Below, piece after piece: positions 7,904-15,586 of a DNA stretch of 64,000 bases; the first letter of the stretch is position 1; each line of letters begins with the position of its first letter. The position numbers and the translations under genes were made by a program. The notes beneath the pieces were generated by a model. The model was given only the letters and a program-made list of their open reading frames with translations. It was not told the origin of the DNA and did not search any database. The DNA comes from CAZGUH01 sp964529005. GTDB taxonomy: Bacteria > Actinomycetota > Acidimicrobiia > Acidimicrobiales > Ilumatobacteraceae. Location: positions 44,797 through 108,796 of the forward strand of contig CAZGUH010000008.1 of assembly GCA_964529005.1 (NCBI GenBank). Reading direction: 5' to 3'.

Positions 7904-9694
7904 TCAGGCGAGCGCGGAGTCGAGGGCGTCGAGCGCCATCGACAGCTGCGCCGGGATCTTCGTCCCGAACGTCGCGTAGTGCTCGCGGATCTGCGGAATG
8001 GCGGCCTTCCACCCGTCCGCATCGACCGACAGCAGCTCGGTGAGGTCGTCCTGCGCGACCTCGAGCCCCGTGGTGTCGATGTCGCCCGGCGCCGGCAGGT
8101 AGCCGATCGGCGTCTTGACCGCGCCGGCAGCGCCGGCGACACGCTCGAACACCCACTTCAGCACGCGGCTGTTCTCTCCGTAGCCGGGCCACAGGAACCG
8201 GCCGTCCTCGTCGCGGCGGAACCAGTTGACGAAGAAGATCTGCGGCAGCTTGTCGGCGCCCGTCGCCTTGCCGATCGACAGCCAGTGAGCGAAGTAGTCG
8301 GCCATGTTGTAGCCGCAGAACGGCAGCATCGCCATCGGGTCGAAGCGCAGCTTGCCCACCGCGCCGGCCTGCGCGGCGGTGGTCTCGCTGGCCATGATCG
8401 AGCCGAGGAACACGCCGTGCTCCCAGTCGAACGCCTGGGTCACGAGCGGCACCGTCGTGCGGCGACGGCCACCGAACAGGATCGCCGAGATCGGCACACC
8501 CGCGGGGTCCTCCCACTCGGGCGCGATGCTCGGGCACTGCGACGCGGGCGCGGTGAAGCGCGCGTTCGGGTGCGCGGCCGGGGTGTCGACCTCGGGTGTC
8601 CACGGCTGCCCACGCCAATCGGTGGCATGGGCCGGCTTGTCGTCGGTCATGCCCTCCCACCACACGTCGCCGTCGGACGTCAGCGCGGTGTTCGTGAAGA
8701 TGCAGTTGCCCCACAGGGTGTGCATCGCGTTGGCGTTGGTCTCGTAGCCAGTGCCGGGCGCGACGCCGAAGAACCCCGCCTCGGGGTTGATGGCGTACAG
8801 CCGCCCGTCGGGCCCGAACTTCATCCAGCAGATGTCGTCGCCGATGGTCTCGGCCTTCCAGCCGGGGATCGTCGGCACGAGCATCGCCAGGTTCGTCTTG
8901 CCGCACGCCGACGGGAACGCCGCGGCGATGTACTTGCTCTCGCCCTGCGGGTTGGTCAGCTTGAGGATCAGCATGTGCTCGGCCAGCCAGCCGTCGTCGC
9001 GCGCCATCACGCTCGCGATGCGCAGCGCGAAGCACTTCTTGCCGAGCAGCGCGTTGCCGCCGTAGCCCGATCCGTAGCTCCAGATCTCGCGCGTCTCGGG
9101 GAAGTGGACGATGTACTTGTTGTCCGGGTTGCACGGCCACGGCACGTCGGCCTGGCCCTCCGCGAGGGGAGCGCCGACGCTGTGGATGCAGGGCACCCAG
9201 TCGCCGTCTCCGAGCGCGTCGAGAGCGCCCTGGCCCATACGGGTCATGATGCGCATGCTGACGGCGACGTACGCGCTGTCGGTGAGCTGTACGCCGATGT
9301 GCGCGATCGGCGAGCCCAGCGGGCCCATGCTGAACGGCACGACGTACATCGTGCGGCCCTTCATCGCGCCCCGGTAGAGCTCCTTCATCGTGGCGCGCAT
9401 CTCGTCGGGCGCACGCCAGTTGTTGTTGGGGCCGGCCTCTTCTTCCGTGGCGCTACAGATGAACGTGCGGTCCTCGACGCGAGCGACGTCGCCCGGATCG
9501 GAATGCGCCCAGTAGCTGTTCGGGCGCTTCGCCTCGTCGAGCTTCGTGAACGTGCCGCCGTCGACGAGCGCCTGGCAGAGCCGGTCGTACTCCTCTGCGG
9601 ACCCATCACACCACTCGACGGCTACGGGCTCGAGGATCGCTACCCACTCATCGACCCAGGCTCGCAACCGTGCATTGGTGGTGGTTCCGGTCAT
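7904..9694 (-). CDS. pckG: Phosphoenolpyruvate carboxykinase (GTP)
   Basis: 596 aa, the usual length of the GTP-dependent class. It converts oxaloacetate and GTP to PEP, GDP and CO2 at the start of gluconeogenesis. Visible signatures are the P-loop FPSACGKTNLAML with the reactive cysteine, the preceding NPQGESKYIAAAFPSA, the metal/PEP region TIGDDICWMKFGPDGR, the guanine-site region FFGVAPGTGYETNANAM, and the C-terminal NWFRRDEDGRFLWPGYGENSRVL. The start ATG 9694 follows GGAGAGGCTGGAG. The cold-shock-like gene ends 77 bp upstream on the same strand, so pckG may have its own promoter in that gap. Assignment to the GTP class rests on overall sequence rather than one residue. Confidence 0.95.
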   Translation of the reverse strand: MTGTTTNARLRAWVDEWVAILEPVAVEWCDGSAEEYDRLCQALVDGGTFTKLDEAKRPNSYWAHSDPGDVARVEDRTFICSATEEEAGPNNNWRAPDEMRATMKELYRGAMKGRTMYVVPFSMGPLGSPIAHIGVQLTDSAYVAVSMRIMTRMGQGALDALGDGDWVPCIHSVGAPLAEGQADVPWPCNPDNKYIVHFPETREIWSYGSGYGGNALLGKKCFALRIASVMARDDGWLAEHMLILKLTNPQGESKYIAAAFPSACGKTNLAMLVPTIPGWKAETIGDDICWMKFGPDGRLYAINPEAGFFGVAPGTGYETNANAMHTLWGNCIFTNTALTSDGDVWWEGMTDDKPAHATDWRGQPWTPEVDTPAAHPNARFTAPASQCPSIAPEWEDPAGVPISAILFGGRRRTTVPLVTQAFDWEHGVFLGSIMASETTAAQAGAVGKLRFDPMAMLPFCGYNMADYFAHWLSIGKATGADKLPQIFFVNWFRRDEDGRFLWPGYGENSRVLKWVFERVAGAAGAVKTPIGYLPAPGDIDTTGLEVAQDDLTELLSVDADGWKAAIPQIREHYATFGTKIPAQLSMALDALDSALA

Positions 9695-9771
9695 CTCCAG
9701 CCTCTCCTATGGGTTCGACGGCACAACGATGTGCGTATCTGATGGTGATGGAGATCTGACGAGCGCCGCGG

Positions 9772-9993
9772 TCAGTGACCGGGCGTTCCCATGTCTGCTT
9801 CCGCGCCCAGGCGCAGCCGCGTGGCGCGGCCCTGGTCGTCGAGGTCGAACACGACACGCTGGCCTTGACGCAGCATGCGGAAGATCGAGCCTTCGAGCGC
9901 TCCGGCCGCGAGGTCGTACTCGGCCAGATCGGTATCCGTGATCACGACACCATCGCCGCTGCCGGGGTCGTATGCCTTGATGACTCCCTGCAT
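9772..9993 (-). CDS. Small cold-shock-like OB-fold protein
   Basis: 73 aa. The pattern MQGVIKAYDPGSGDGVVITD ... FRMLRQGQRVVFDLDDQGRATRL follows the five-strand cold-shock domain layout: a start like GIVKWFN, a glycine-rich turn, then a GQ-V-F segment. The aromatic RNP1/RNP2 residues that bind single-stranded nucleic acid are mostly missing (no FGFI, no VFVHFS). It may therefore be a divergent RNA-binding or a non-binding OB-fold. It sits 13 bp downstream of rpmB on the same strand, which suggests co-transcription with a ribosomal protein. The start ATG 9993 follows GAGGCC. Confidence 0.65.
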   Translation of the reverse strand: MQGVIKAYDPGSGDGVVITDTDLAEYDLAAGALEGSIFRMLRQGQRVVFDLDDQGRATRLRLGAEADMGTPGH

Positions 9994-10006
9994 GACGGCG
10001 TTGGCC

Positions 10007-10201
10007 TCAGTGACCGGCCTTGACGATCTTGCCGGACTTGATGCAGCCGGTGCAGACGCTGACCCGCTTAGGGGCGCCGCCGACCAGCGCACGGACGCGC
10101 TGGATGTTCGGGTTCCAACGGCGCTTGGTGCGACGGTGCGAGTGCGATACCGACATGCCCCAGGAGGGACGCTTGCCACACACTTCACAAACAGCAGCCA
10201 T
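10007..10201 (-). CDS. rpmB: 50S ribosomal protein L28
   Basis: 64 aa, full length for bL28. The N-terminal CEVCGKRPSWGMSVSHSHRR and RRWNPNIQRVR are diagnostic. Two CxxC pairs (CEVC near the N-terminus and CTGC near the C-terminus) make this the zinc-binding paralogue type; if a zinc-free copy exists elsewhere, the two would be expected to swap under zinc limitation. It is divergent from the DAK2 kinase gene, an order seen in many Actinobacteria. The cold-shock-like gene follows in the same direction. Confidence 0.95.
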   Translation of the reverse strand: MAAVCEVCGKRPSWGMSVSHSHRRTKRRWNPNIQRVRALVGGAPKRVSVCTGCIKSGKIVKAGH

Positions 10202-10243
10202 GGGACGCGATCTTTCGGCTCGGGACTCCAGCGAGAGGGACCC

Positions 10244-10249
10244 AGGCTA
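10244..10249 (-). promoter_or_regulatory. -10 element (TAGCCT) of rpmB
   Basis: TAGCCT reading towards rpmB would start RNA near 10237 and give a leader of about 36 nt with a GAAAGA ribosome-binding stretch. This is a leadered promoter, unlike most in the window. Confidence 0.4.
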
Positions 10250-10320
10250 CCAGCGCAAGCCTTCAGGCGGCCAACCTGGGGTCGCGTTCTTGCAGGCAGT
10301 GGCCCACGACACCCCACGCG

Positions 10321-10326
10321 TACGAT
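10321..10326 (+). promoter_or_regulatory. -10 element (TACGAT) of the leaderless DAK2 kinase gene
   Basis: TACGAT lies 7 nt before GTG 10334. The in-frame ATG at 10325 falls inside this hexamer and so would not be in the RNA. Confidence 0.6.
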
Positions 10327-10333
10327 GTCGGCC

Positions 10334-12016
10334 GTGCCGACCCTGGACACGCTGCACGTCGAGGCCTTGCGCGAGGTCGTCGTCACCTTCCGCGATGCCG
10401 TGCGTGCGCACGCGCCCGACATCAACCGGCTCAACGTGTATCCCGTGCCCGACGGGGACACGGGCACCAACATGGCGCGCACGCTCGACGCGGTGGTCGC
10501 CGAGATGGGGTCCGCGGCCGCCGAGCTCGGGCCGACGTGCGCGGCGATCAGCCACGGATCCCTGATGGGCGCGCGCGGAAACAGCGGCGTCATCCTCAGC
10601 CAGATCATGCGCGGCATCGCCACCACGTTGTCGTCGGCTCCCGACGCCGGCGGGCGCGCGCTGGCGGACGCGCTGGCCGCCGCCTCGGCCGGGGCCTACG
10701 CCGCGGTGCTGAAGCCGATCGAGGGCACGATCCTCACGGTGGTGCGCTGCGCCGCCGAGGCAGCCGACGCGGCCGCACGCGCCGGCGTGCCGCTCGTCGA
10801 GGTGCTGCGCGCGGCGCGCGCCGCAGGGCGCGATGCGCTCGCACGCACCCCCGAGATGCTGCCGGTCCTGAAGGACGCGGGGGTCGTCGACGCTGGCGGA
10901 GCCGGGTTGCTGCTGCTGTTCGACGCCGGGCTGCACGTGGTCGCCGGCGAGCCGTTGCCCGAGCCGTCGTCCACCGAAGGGCCCGACGCCAGCGCGTTGA
11001 TGGCCATCGCCGCGAAGGCCGCCGCCGACGCGCACGCCGAGGGCCGCCTCGACGTCAGCGAGCTGCGCTACGAGGTGATGTATCTGCTCGACCTCGACGA
11101 TGCCCACATCGACGGCTTCAAGCAGGCGTGGGGCGCGATCGGCGACAGCATCGTCGTGGTCGGCGGCGACGGGCTGTGGAACTGCCACGTCCACACGAAC
11201 GACATCGGCGCCGCGGTCGAGGCCGCGCTCGATGCCGGCGGCCGCCCGCGCGCGATCCGTGTCACCGACCTGTTCGAGGAGATCGCCGACGAGCACGGCC
11301 GGCGTGACGAGGCGCTGATGGCGCCCGCCGGGCCGGCCGCGGCCGGCCTGCCGCCGGTGACCTGCGCGGTCGTCGCGGTGTGCAGCGGCGATGGCCTCGC
11401 GGAACTGTTCGGCCAGCTGGGTGTGCAGGGTGTCGTCACCGGAGGGCAGACGCTGAACCCCTCGACCGCCGAGCTGCTCGACGCCGTCGAGCACGTGAAT
11501 GCGCCCCAGGTCGTCCTGCTGCCGAACAACAAGAACATCATCGCGGTCGCCCAGCAGGTCGATGCGCTGACGTCCAAGACCGTGGTCGTCGTGCCCACCC
11601 AGAGCATGCCGGAGGCCCTCGCCGCGCTGGTCGTCTACGACCCGGAGGCGACCGCCGAGGCCAACGCGGCCGAGATGGCCGAGGCGGCGGATGCGGTCGC
11701 AACCGGTGAGGTGACCCGTGCCGTGCGTGAGACGGCGAGCGCCGCGGGGCCGGTGTCGGTCGGCGACTGGATCGGCCTCGTGCGCGGCGACGGCGTCGTC
11801 AGCGTCGGCGACTCGATCACCGACGCCGCGGTCGCGCTGCTGGACCGCCTCGTCGACGACGGGCGCGAGCTGGTCACCATCGTGGAAGGCGCCGACGCGC
11901 CCTCGGCGGTGACGCGTGAATTGTGCGCCTGGCTCGAGGAGAACCGCCCGGGCGTGCAGGTCGAGCAGCATCGCGGCGGTCAGCCGCTGTACCCGTACCT
12001 CTTCGGCGTCGAGTGA
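10334..12016 (+). CDS. fakA: DAK2-domain kinase, FakA/YloV-like fatty acid kinase
   Basis: 560 aa, the length of the YloV/FakA family. The N-terminal DAK2/DhaL domain (about residues 1-200) shows NVYPVPDGDTGTNMARTLD, the Mg-ATP-binding aspartates, and SLMGARGNSGVILSQI. The middle and C-terminal domains (VVVGGDGLWNCHVHTNDIG, GGQTLNPSTAEL, LLPNNKNI) match the FakA-like half. FakA phosphorylates fatty acids bound to a DegV-type FakB protein, feeding PlsX/PlsY; plsX and plsY are both in this window, but no fakB is. The -10 element puts the start at GTG 10334. The stop overlaps the recG GTG, an order typical of Actinobacteria. Confidence 0.85.
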   Translation: MPTLDTLHVEALREVVVTFRDAVRAHAPDINRLNVYPVPDGDTGTNMARTLDAVVAEMGSAAAELGPTCAAISHGSLMGARGNSGVILSQIMRGIATTLSSAPDAGGRALADALAAASAGAYAAVLKPIEGTILTVVRCAAEAADAAARAGVPLVEVLRAARAAGRDALARTPEMLPVLKDAGVVDAGGAGLLLLFDAGLHVVAGEPLPEPSSTEGPDASALMAIAAKAAADAHAEGRLDVSELRYEVMYLLDLDDAHIDGFKQAWGAIGDSIVVVGGDGLWNCHVHTNDIGAAVEAALDAGGRPRAIRVTDLFEEIADEHGRRDEALMAPAGPAAAGLPPVTCAVVAVCSGDGLAELFGQLGVQGVVTGGQTLNPSTAELLDAVEHVNAPQVVLLPNNKNIIAVAQQVDALTSKTVVVVPTQSMPEALAALVVYDPEATAEANAAEMAEAADAVATGEVTRAVRETASAAGPVSVGDWIGLVRGDGVVSVGDSITDAAVALLDRLVDDGRELVTIVEGADAPSAVTRELCAWLEENRPGVQVEQHRGGQPLYPYLFGVE

Positions 12017-14178
12017 GCTCGGGCGGGCAGGTGGCCGGCGACCCGGGACCGCTCAGCCTGCGCGACCTCGCCGCGCTGCCCGTCGAGCGGCTGCGCGGCG
12101 TGGGCGACAAGCGCAAGGCAGCGTTGGCGGCGGTCGACGTGCACACGGTGCTCGACCTGGTCACGCTGTATCCCCGGCGATGGGTCGACCGAACCCGCGA
12201 GGCGCGGATCGCCGACCTCGTGCCCGGTGACGAGGCACTGGTGCTGGTCACGGTGCGCAACGTCACCAAGCGCGCGACGCGCAACCGGCGCACGATGGTC
12301 CAGGCCGCGGTCGGCGACGGCAGCGGGCGGATGCACGTGGTGTTCTTCAACCAGCCGTGGCGAGCCACCCAGCTGCGCGAGGGGCTCAACGTCGCGCTCT
12401 TCGGCAAGGTCGAGGTCTACCGCGGCGGCATGCAGATGACGAACCCGATCGTCGACCTCATCGGCGACCGAACCGGGCGCATCGTGCCGATCTACCCGCA
12501 GAGCGAGAAGGCGGGCCTGTCGACCTGGGAGATCGCCGGATGGATCGAGGAGGCGCTCAAGCGCTGCCGCCCGCGGGGCATCCTCGACCCGGTGCCGCCG
12601 GAGATCCTGCGCCGCGACGGGCTGGTCGGGCGCGAGCAGGCGCTGGTCGCGATCCACGACCCCGACTCGATGGCCACCAAGAACGCCGCCCGCCGCCGCC
12701 TGGCGTTCGACGAGCTGCTGCGCGTGCAGCTGGTGCTCGTCATGCGCAAGCGGCTGCTCGAGCGCGAGAGCTTGGGGATCACCCACACCGTGGGCGGAGA
12801 GCTCGTCCGCCGCTTCCACGACCAACTCCCCTACCCGCTCACCGGCGCCCAGGCCCGGGCGATCGCCGAGATCGAGGCCGATCTCGCCGGCCCCCACCCG
12901 ATGCACCGCCTGCTGCAAGGCGACGTCGGCGCGGGAAAGACGGTGGTCGCGATCTCGGCGCTGTTGGTGGCGGTGCAGGGCGGCCGGCAGGGCGCGCTGA
13001 TGGCCCCCACCGAGGTTCTCGCCGAGCAGCACGCCGCCGGGGTGCGGGCGATGCTGGCTGGCCTGCGGGTGCCCGATCCCGGCAACCTCTTCGGCGACCG
13101 GGAGCTGCGGGTGGAGGTGCTCACCAACCGGGTCGGGGGCGCGGAGCGCAAGGCGATCCTGGCCGGCCTCGCCGACGGCACGGTCGACATCGTCATCGGC
13201 ACGCACGCGCTCATCCAGGAGAAGGTGGCGTTCGCTCACCTCGGCGTGGTCGTCGTCGACGAGCAGCATCGCTTCGGCGTCGAGCAGCGGGCGATGCTGC
13301 GCACCAAGGGTGAGACCGGGAACCCCGACGGCAGCGTGCCCGACGTGTTGGTGATGACGGCCACGCCGATCCCGCGCACCGCGGCGATGACGGTCTACGG
13401 CGATCTCGACGTCAGCGTGCTCGACGAGCTGCCGCCGGGCCGCACGCCGATCGAGACGCACTGGGCGAACGGCCCGATGATGGAGCAGGCGGCGTGGGCG
13501 GACGTGCGGGCTGCGGTGGACGCCGGCCGGCAGGCGTACGTCGTCTGCCCGCTGATCGAGGAGAGCGAGAAGGTGGAGGTCGCGTCGGCGCAGGAGACGT
13601 ACGAGCGCCTGCGAGCCGGTGACCTCCAGGGAATGCGCCTCGGTCTGCTCCACGGCCGGCTGCCGCCCGCCGACAAGGAAGCGGTCATGGACGCGTTCCG
13701 GCGTCGCGAGCTCGACGTGTTGGTGGCGACGACGGTGATCGAGGTGGGCGTCGACGTCCCCAACGCCACGGTCATGGTCATCCTCGACGCCGACCGCTTC
13801 GGCATCGCCCAGCTGCACCAGCTGCGGGGACGCGTCGGCCGCGGCGCGCATGCGTCGACCTGCTGGCTGGTCACCGCAGAGACGCAAGGTGAGAGCCCGC
13901 GCGTGCAGGCCCTGGTCGACACGACCGACGGGTTCCAGCTCGCCGAGGTCGACCTCGAGCTGCGCGGCGAGGGGACGTTGATGAGCACCGCACAGAAAGG
14001 CCGCAGCGATCTCAAGCTGGCATCGTTGCGCCGCGACCGCGACCTCGTCGAGTTGGCGCGTCGCGCCGCGTTCGAGATCGTCGACGCCGACCCCCTTCTC
14101 GGCGATCACCCCGCGCTGCGCGACGAGATCGAGCTGATCCTGTCACCCGAGGACGAAGCGTTCCTGTCCAAGTCGTAG
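12013..14178 (+). CDS. recG: ATP-dependent DNA helicase RecG
   Basis: 721 aa. RecG remodels stalled forks and branch-migrates recombination intermediates. Order: N-terminal helical part and wedge OB domain (residues about 10-170, with LYPRRWVDRTRE); helicase domain 1 with Walker A QGDVGAGKTVVA and the DEQH box VVVDEQHRFGVEQR; motif III VMTATPIPRT; and domain 2 with VIEVGVDVPNATVMVI and motif VI QLRGRVGRG. The TRG-type C-terminus is present. The start GTG 12013 overlaps the upstream stop (GTGA), which implies coupling; GTG 12031 with a GGGCGGG stretch before it is an alternative. The frame upstream of 12013 overlaps the kinase gene and is rejected. Confidence 0.95.
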   Translation: MSSGGQVAGDPGPLSLRDLAALPVERLRGVGDKRKAALAAVDVHTVLDLVTLYPRRWVDRTREARIADLVPGDEALVLVTVRNVTKRATRNRRTMVQAAVGDGSGRMHVVFFNQPWRATQLREGLNVALFGKVEVYRGGMQMTNPIVDLIGDRTGRIVPIYPQSEKAGLSTWEIAGWIEEALKRCRPRGILDPVPPEILRRDGLVGREQALVAIHDPDSMATKNAARRRLAFDELLRVQLVLVMRKRLLERESLGITHTVGGELVRRFHDQLPYPLTGAQARAIAEIEADLAGPHPMHRLLQGDVGAGKTVVAISALLVAVQGGRQGALMAPTEVLAEQHAAGVRAMLAGLRVPDPGNLFGDRELRVEVLTNRVGGAERKAILAGLADGTVDIVIGTHALIQEKVAFAHLGVVVVDEQHRFGVEQRAMLRTKGETGNPDGSVPDVLVMTATPIPRTAAMTVYGDLDVSVLDELPPGRTPIETHWANGPMMEQAAWADVRAAVDAGRQAYVVCPLIEESEKVEVASAQETYERLRAGDLQGMRLGLLHGRLPPADKEAVMDAFRRRELDVLVATTVIEVGVDVPNATVMVILDADRFGIAQLHQLRGRVGRGAHASTCWLVTAETQGESPRVQALVDTTDGFQLAEVDLELRGEGTLMSTAQKGRSDLKLASLRRDRDLVELARRAAFEIVDADPLLGDHPALRDEIELILSPEDEAFLSKS

Positions 14179-14297
14179 AGCGCGCCCTCGTGCTCAGGGC
14201 AGGGTCGGAGCGGCCGGCGCGCCGATGGGACGGCCCGATCTCGGGTAGATGGGCTCGACGGGCGCCGGTGAGGTTCAGCAGCGAGCCTTACGGGTGC

Positions 14298-14609
14298 TCA
14301 GGTCGGCTCCTCCCGAGGAGCGCGCGACCCTGCAGCGAACTCCGCGGCGATTTCGGTCAGCTTGCGGTTCTCCCGCTGTGACAGCTCGACGAGGTAGTGA
14401 AACGCCTCGTCGGAATGCATCCCCAGGGCATGCATGATGATGCCCTTCGCCTGGCCGATCACGTCCCTCGACGCGACCGCATGCTCGAGGTTCACGATCT
14501 GCTCGGCCTGCTCCTGCACCAGCCCTCGCAGCGCGTCGAGGTCGCGGCGCACGTCATCGCCGTCGACCGTCGGGCCATCTCCAGCAAACGGCTGCTCCGT
14601 CGCCGCCAC
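14298..14609 (-). CDS. ANTAR-domain RNA-binding antiterminator
   Basis: 103 aa. A short coiled-coil (DVRRDLDALRGLVQEQAEQI) leads into an ANTAR domain: ASRDVIGQAKGIIMHALGM, then DEAFHYLVELSQRENRKLTE. This three-helix domain (AmiR/NasR type) binds paired stem-loops in nascent RNA and prevents termination. There is no GAF, PAS or receiver domain, so the sensor must be another protein or the coiled coil itself. I prefer GTG 14609, which has GGAGGT 9 nt upstream; a GTG at 14639 would extend the N-terminus by 10 residues. It is convergent with recG. The 400 bp upstream of the gene is non-coding and rich in hairpins. Confidence 0.82.
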   Translation of the reverse strand: MAATEQPFAGDGPTVDGDDVRRDLDALRGLVQEQAEQIVNLEHAVASRDVIGQAKGIIMHALGMHSDEAFHYLVELSQRENRKLTEIAAEFAAGSRAPREEPT

Positions 14610-14672
14610 CGCGTCATCACCTCCGTGCGCCCCAACCACAGGAAAGGAAATTCAGCGTGCGGCAGAGTACCC

Positions 14673-14717
14673 CGGGCTGAAGCCCGCCATACGTTTGACG
14701 AAAAGTCAAAGGGCTTC
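14673..14717 (+). ncRNA. Candidate switch-like RNA hairpin with two exclusive pairings
   Basis: The segment 14679-14685 (GAAGCCC) can pair downstream with 14711-14717 (GGGCTTC), next to an inner stem TTTGAC/GTCAAA (14694-14699 with 14705-14710, loop GAAAA). Alternatively 14682-14686 pairs upstream with 14673-14677 through a TGAA tetraloop. The two cannot form together. No known riboswitch core is recognised. Confidence 0.35.
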
Positions 14718-14809
14718 GTGTTTGGCGGCGGCGCAGCCGGGTAACGGCGTCGCTTCGGCAGCTGCGCCGACGGCCCGCGCCACGCTGCCGGGCGCTGGCG
14801 CCTGTCGTC

Positions 14810-14845
14810 GGGGTTCGCGCGCCATCCCCCAGGCGCGTGAACCCC
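14810..14845 (+). ncRNA. 14-bp hairpin in the ANTAR/SnoaL intergenic region
   Basis: Arms 14810-14823 and 14832-14845 pair over all 14 positions with an 8-nt loop. One pair is G-U when read as + strand RNA and would be a C-A mismatch on the other strand. This favours + strand transcription. Confidence 0.4.
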
Positions 14846-14916
14846 TCCATGCGCCACGTTTTCCGATCGGCGTGTTTGAGGGTCATGCCGCGTGGGGAAC
14901 CGAGCCGCCTGTCCAC

Positions 14917-14954
14917 GGGCTGCTGCTGCCGAGGCTGAGCTCCGGCAGCAGCCC
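14917..14954 (+). ncRNA. GC-rich hairpin upstream of the SnoaL-like gene
   Basis: The arm at 14922-14931 pairs with 14943-14952 over 10 bp (GCTGCTGCCG and its complement), with an 11-nt loop. GGG 14917-14919 can extend the pairing past a 3-nt bulge. It ends 54 bp before the SnoaL-like start. There is no T-tract. Confidence 0.35.
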
Positions 14955-15008
14955 GCAGGTCTCCCGGCGGCGCGGTTTCGTGTCGTCCCGATGGGGTAGG
15001 GGTGAGCG

Positions 15009-15380
15009 ATGGCGACGACCGACGAACTGCTCCATCTGGAACGCGCGGCGTGGGTGGCGCTGTCCTCCAGCGGCGAGGCGGCGATGGCGCATTACGAGAA
15101 GGCGCTCGCCCGCCGCGTCCTCATGCTGCTGCCGGGCGGCATGGTGATCGACGAGCGTGACGAGGTCATCGCGTCGCTGGGCGGGGCGCCGTGGCAGTCG
15201 TTCGAGCTGTTCGACGAGCGCGTCGTCGAACTCGGCGACTCCGCCGCCGTGGTGGCCTACCGCGCGACGGCCCGCCGCGCCGACGCGGATTACGACGCCC
15301 TGTTCAACAGCACTTACGTCCGCGAGGACGGCGAATGGCGGCTCGCCGTCCACCAGCAGACGCCGATCGTCCCGGTCTGA
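15009..15380 (+). CDS. SnoaL/NTF2-like (DUF4440-type) small protein
   Basis: 123 aa. The arrangement fits the cone-shaped NTF2-like fold of the DUF4440/SnoaL group: a long first helix (LLHLERAAWVALSSSGEAAMAHYEKAL), then a beta-rich part (VVAYRATARRADADYDALFNSTYVREDGEWRLAVHQQTPI). These proteins are small enzymes or ligand-binding domains; no catalytic residue can be assigned. A TAGGGG hexamer lies 6 nt before ATG 15009 (14997-15002), close to the leaderless promoters of this window but with the last T missing. The upstream 370 bp is non-coding and structured. Confidence 0.7.
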   Translation: MATTDELLHLERAAWVALSSSGEAAMAHYEKALARRVLMLLPGGMVIDERDEVIASLGGAPWQSFELFDERVVELGDSAAVVAYRATARRADADYDALFNSTYVREDGEWRLAVHQQTPIVPV

Positions 15381-15398
15381 ACCGGCACGATCGGGGTC

Positions 15399-15569
15399 TC
15401 AGGTGTCGTCGTCGTCGGGCAAGACCAGGTCCCAGCGATCGTTGCAGTCCTGGCAGCGGTAGGTGACGACGTCGCCTGGCAGCCACACGTGGTCCTCGCG
15501 GGGCGGGGTCAGCAGGAAACAGGTGCCGCCGCAGTCGACGCACACGATGATGGGCTCGGGTTCGACCAC
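15399..15569 (-). CDS. Very small zinc-ribbon protein
   Basis: 56 aa. The reading frame from GTG 15569 encodes two CxxC pairs, CVDC at residues 10-13 and CQDC at 39-42, with a third nearby cysteine at 17. The rest is hydrophobic/aromatic (DVVTYRCQDCNDRW) with an acidic tail of four aspartates. This is the layout of a one-zinc ribbon. The role is unknown; such proteins act as small nucleic-acid or protein adaptors. It is divergent from rsmD with only 17 bp between the start codons. A CAGAAT hexamer 6 nt upstream overlaps the rsmD -10 element. The gene is easily missed because of its size. Confidence 0.65.
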   Translation of the reverse strand: MVEPEPIIVCVDCGGTCFLLTPPREDHVWLPGDVVTYRCQDCNDRWDLVLPDDDDT

Positions 15570-15574
15570 CGCCG

Positions 15575-15580
15575 TATTCT
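15575..15580 (+). promoter_or_regulatory. -10 element (TATTCT) of leaderless rsmD
   Basis: TATTCT is 6 nt before GTG 15587. Read on the other strand, the same bases form most of the hexamer for the divergent zinc-ribbon gene. Confidence 0.6.
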
Positions 15581-15586
15581 GCCCGG

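Noticed and set aside
10325..10333. ATG 10325 as start of the FakA-like kinase
   Set aside because: It lies within the TACGAT -10 hexamer; GTG 10334 is 7 nt downstream and fits the window-wide rule.
14640..14960. Known riboswitch classes (c-di-GMP-I, c-di-AMP) in the intergenic region
   Set aside because: GGGGAACC at 14894-14901 and a GCCGGGTAACGGC hairpin resemble fragments of these, but the other obligatory core segments (such as GGGTGAATC or the GGCAAACC/tetraloop receptor) are missing.
14434..15147. Open frames on either strand through 14434-15147 and 14617-14916 as protein genes
   Set aside because: Low-complexity Arg/Ala/Ser translations, no ribosome binding sites, no motifs, and they cross the hairpins and the SnoaL-like gene.
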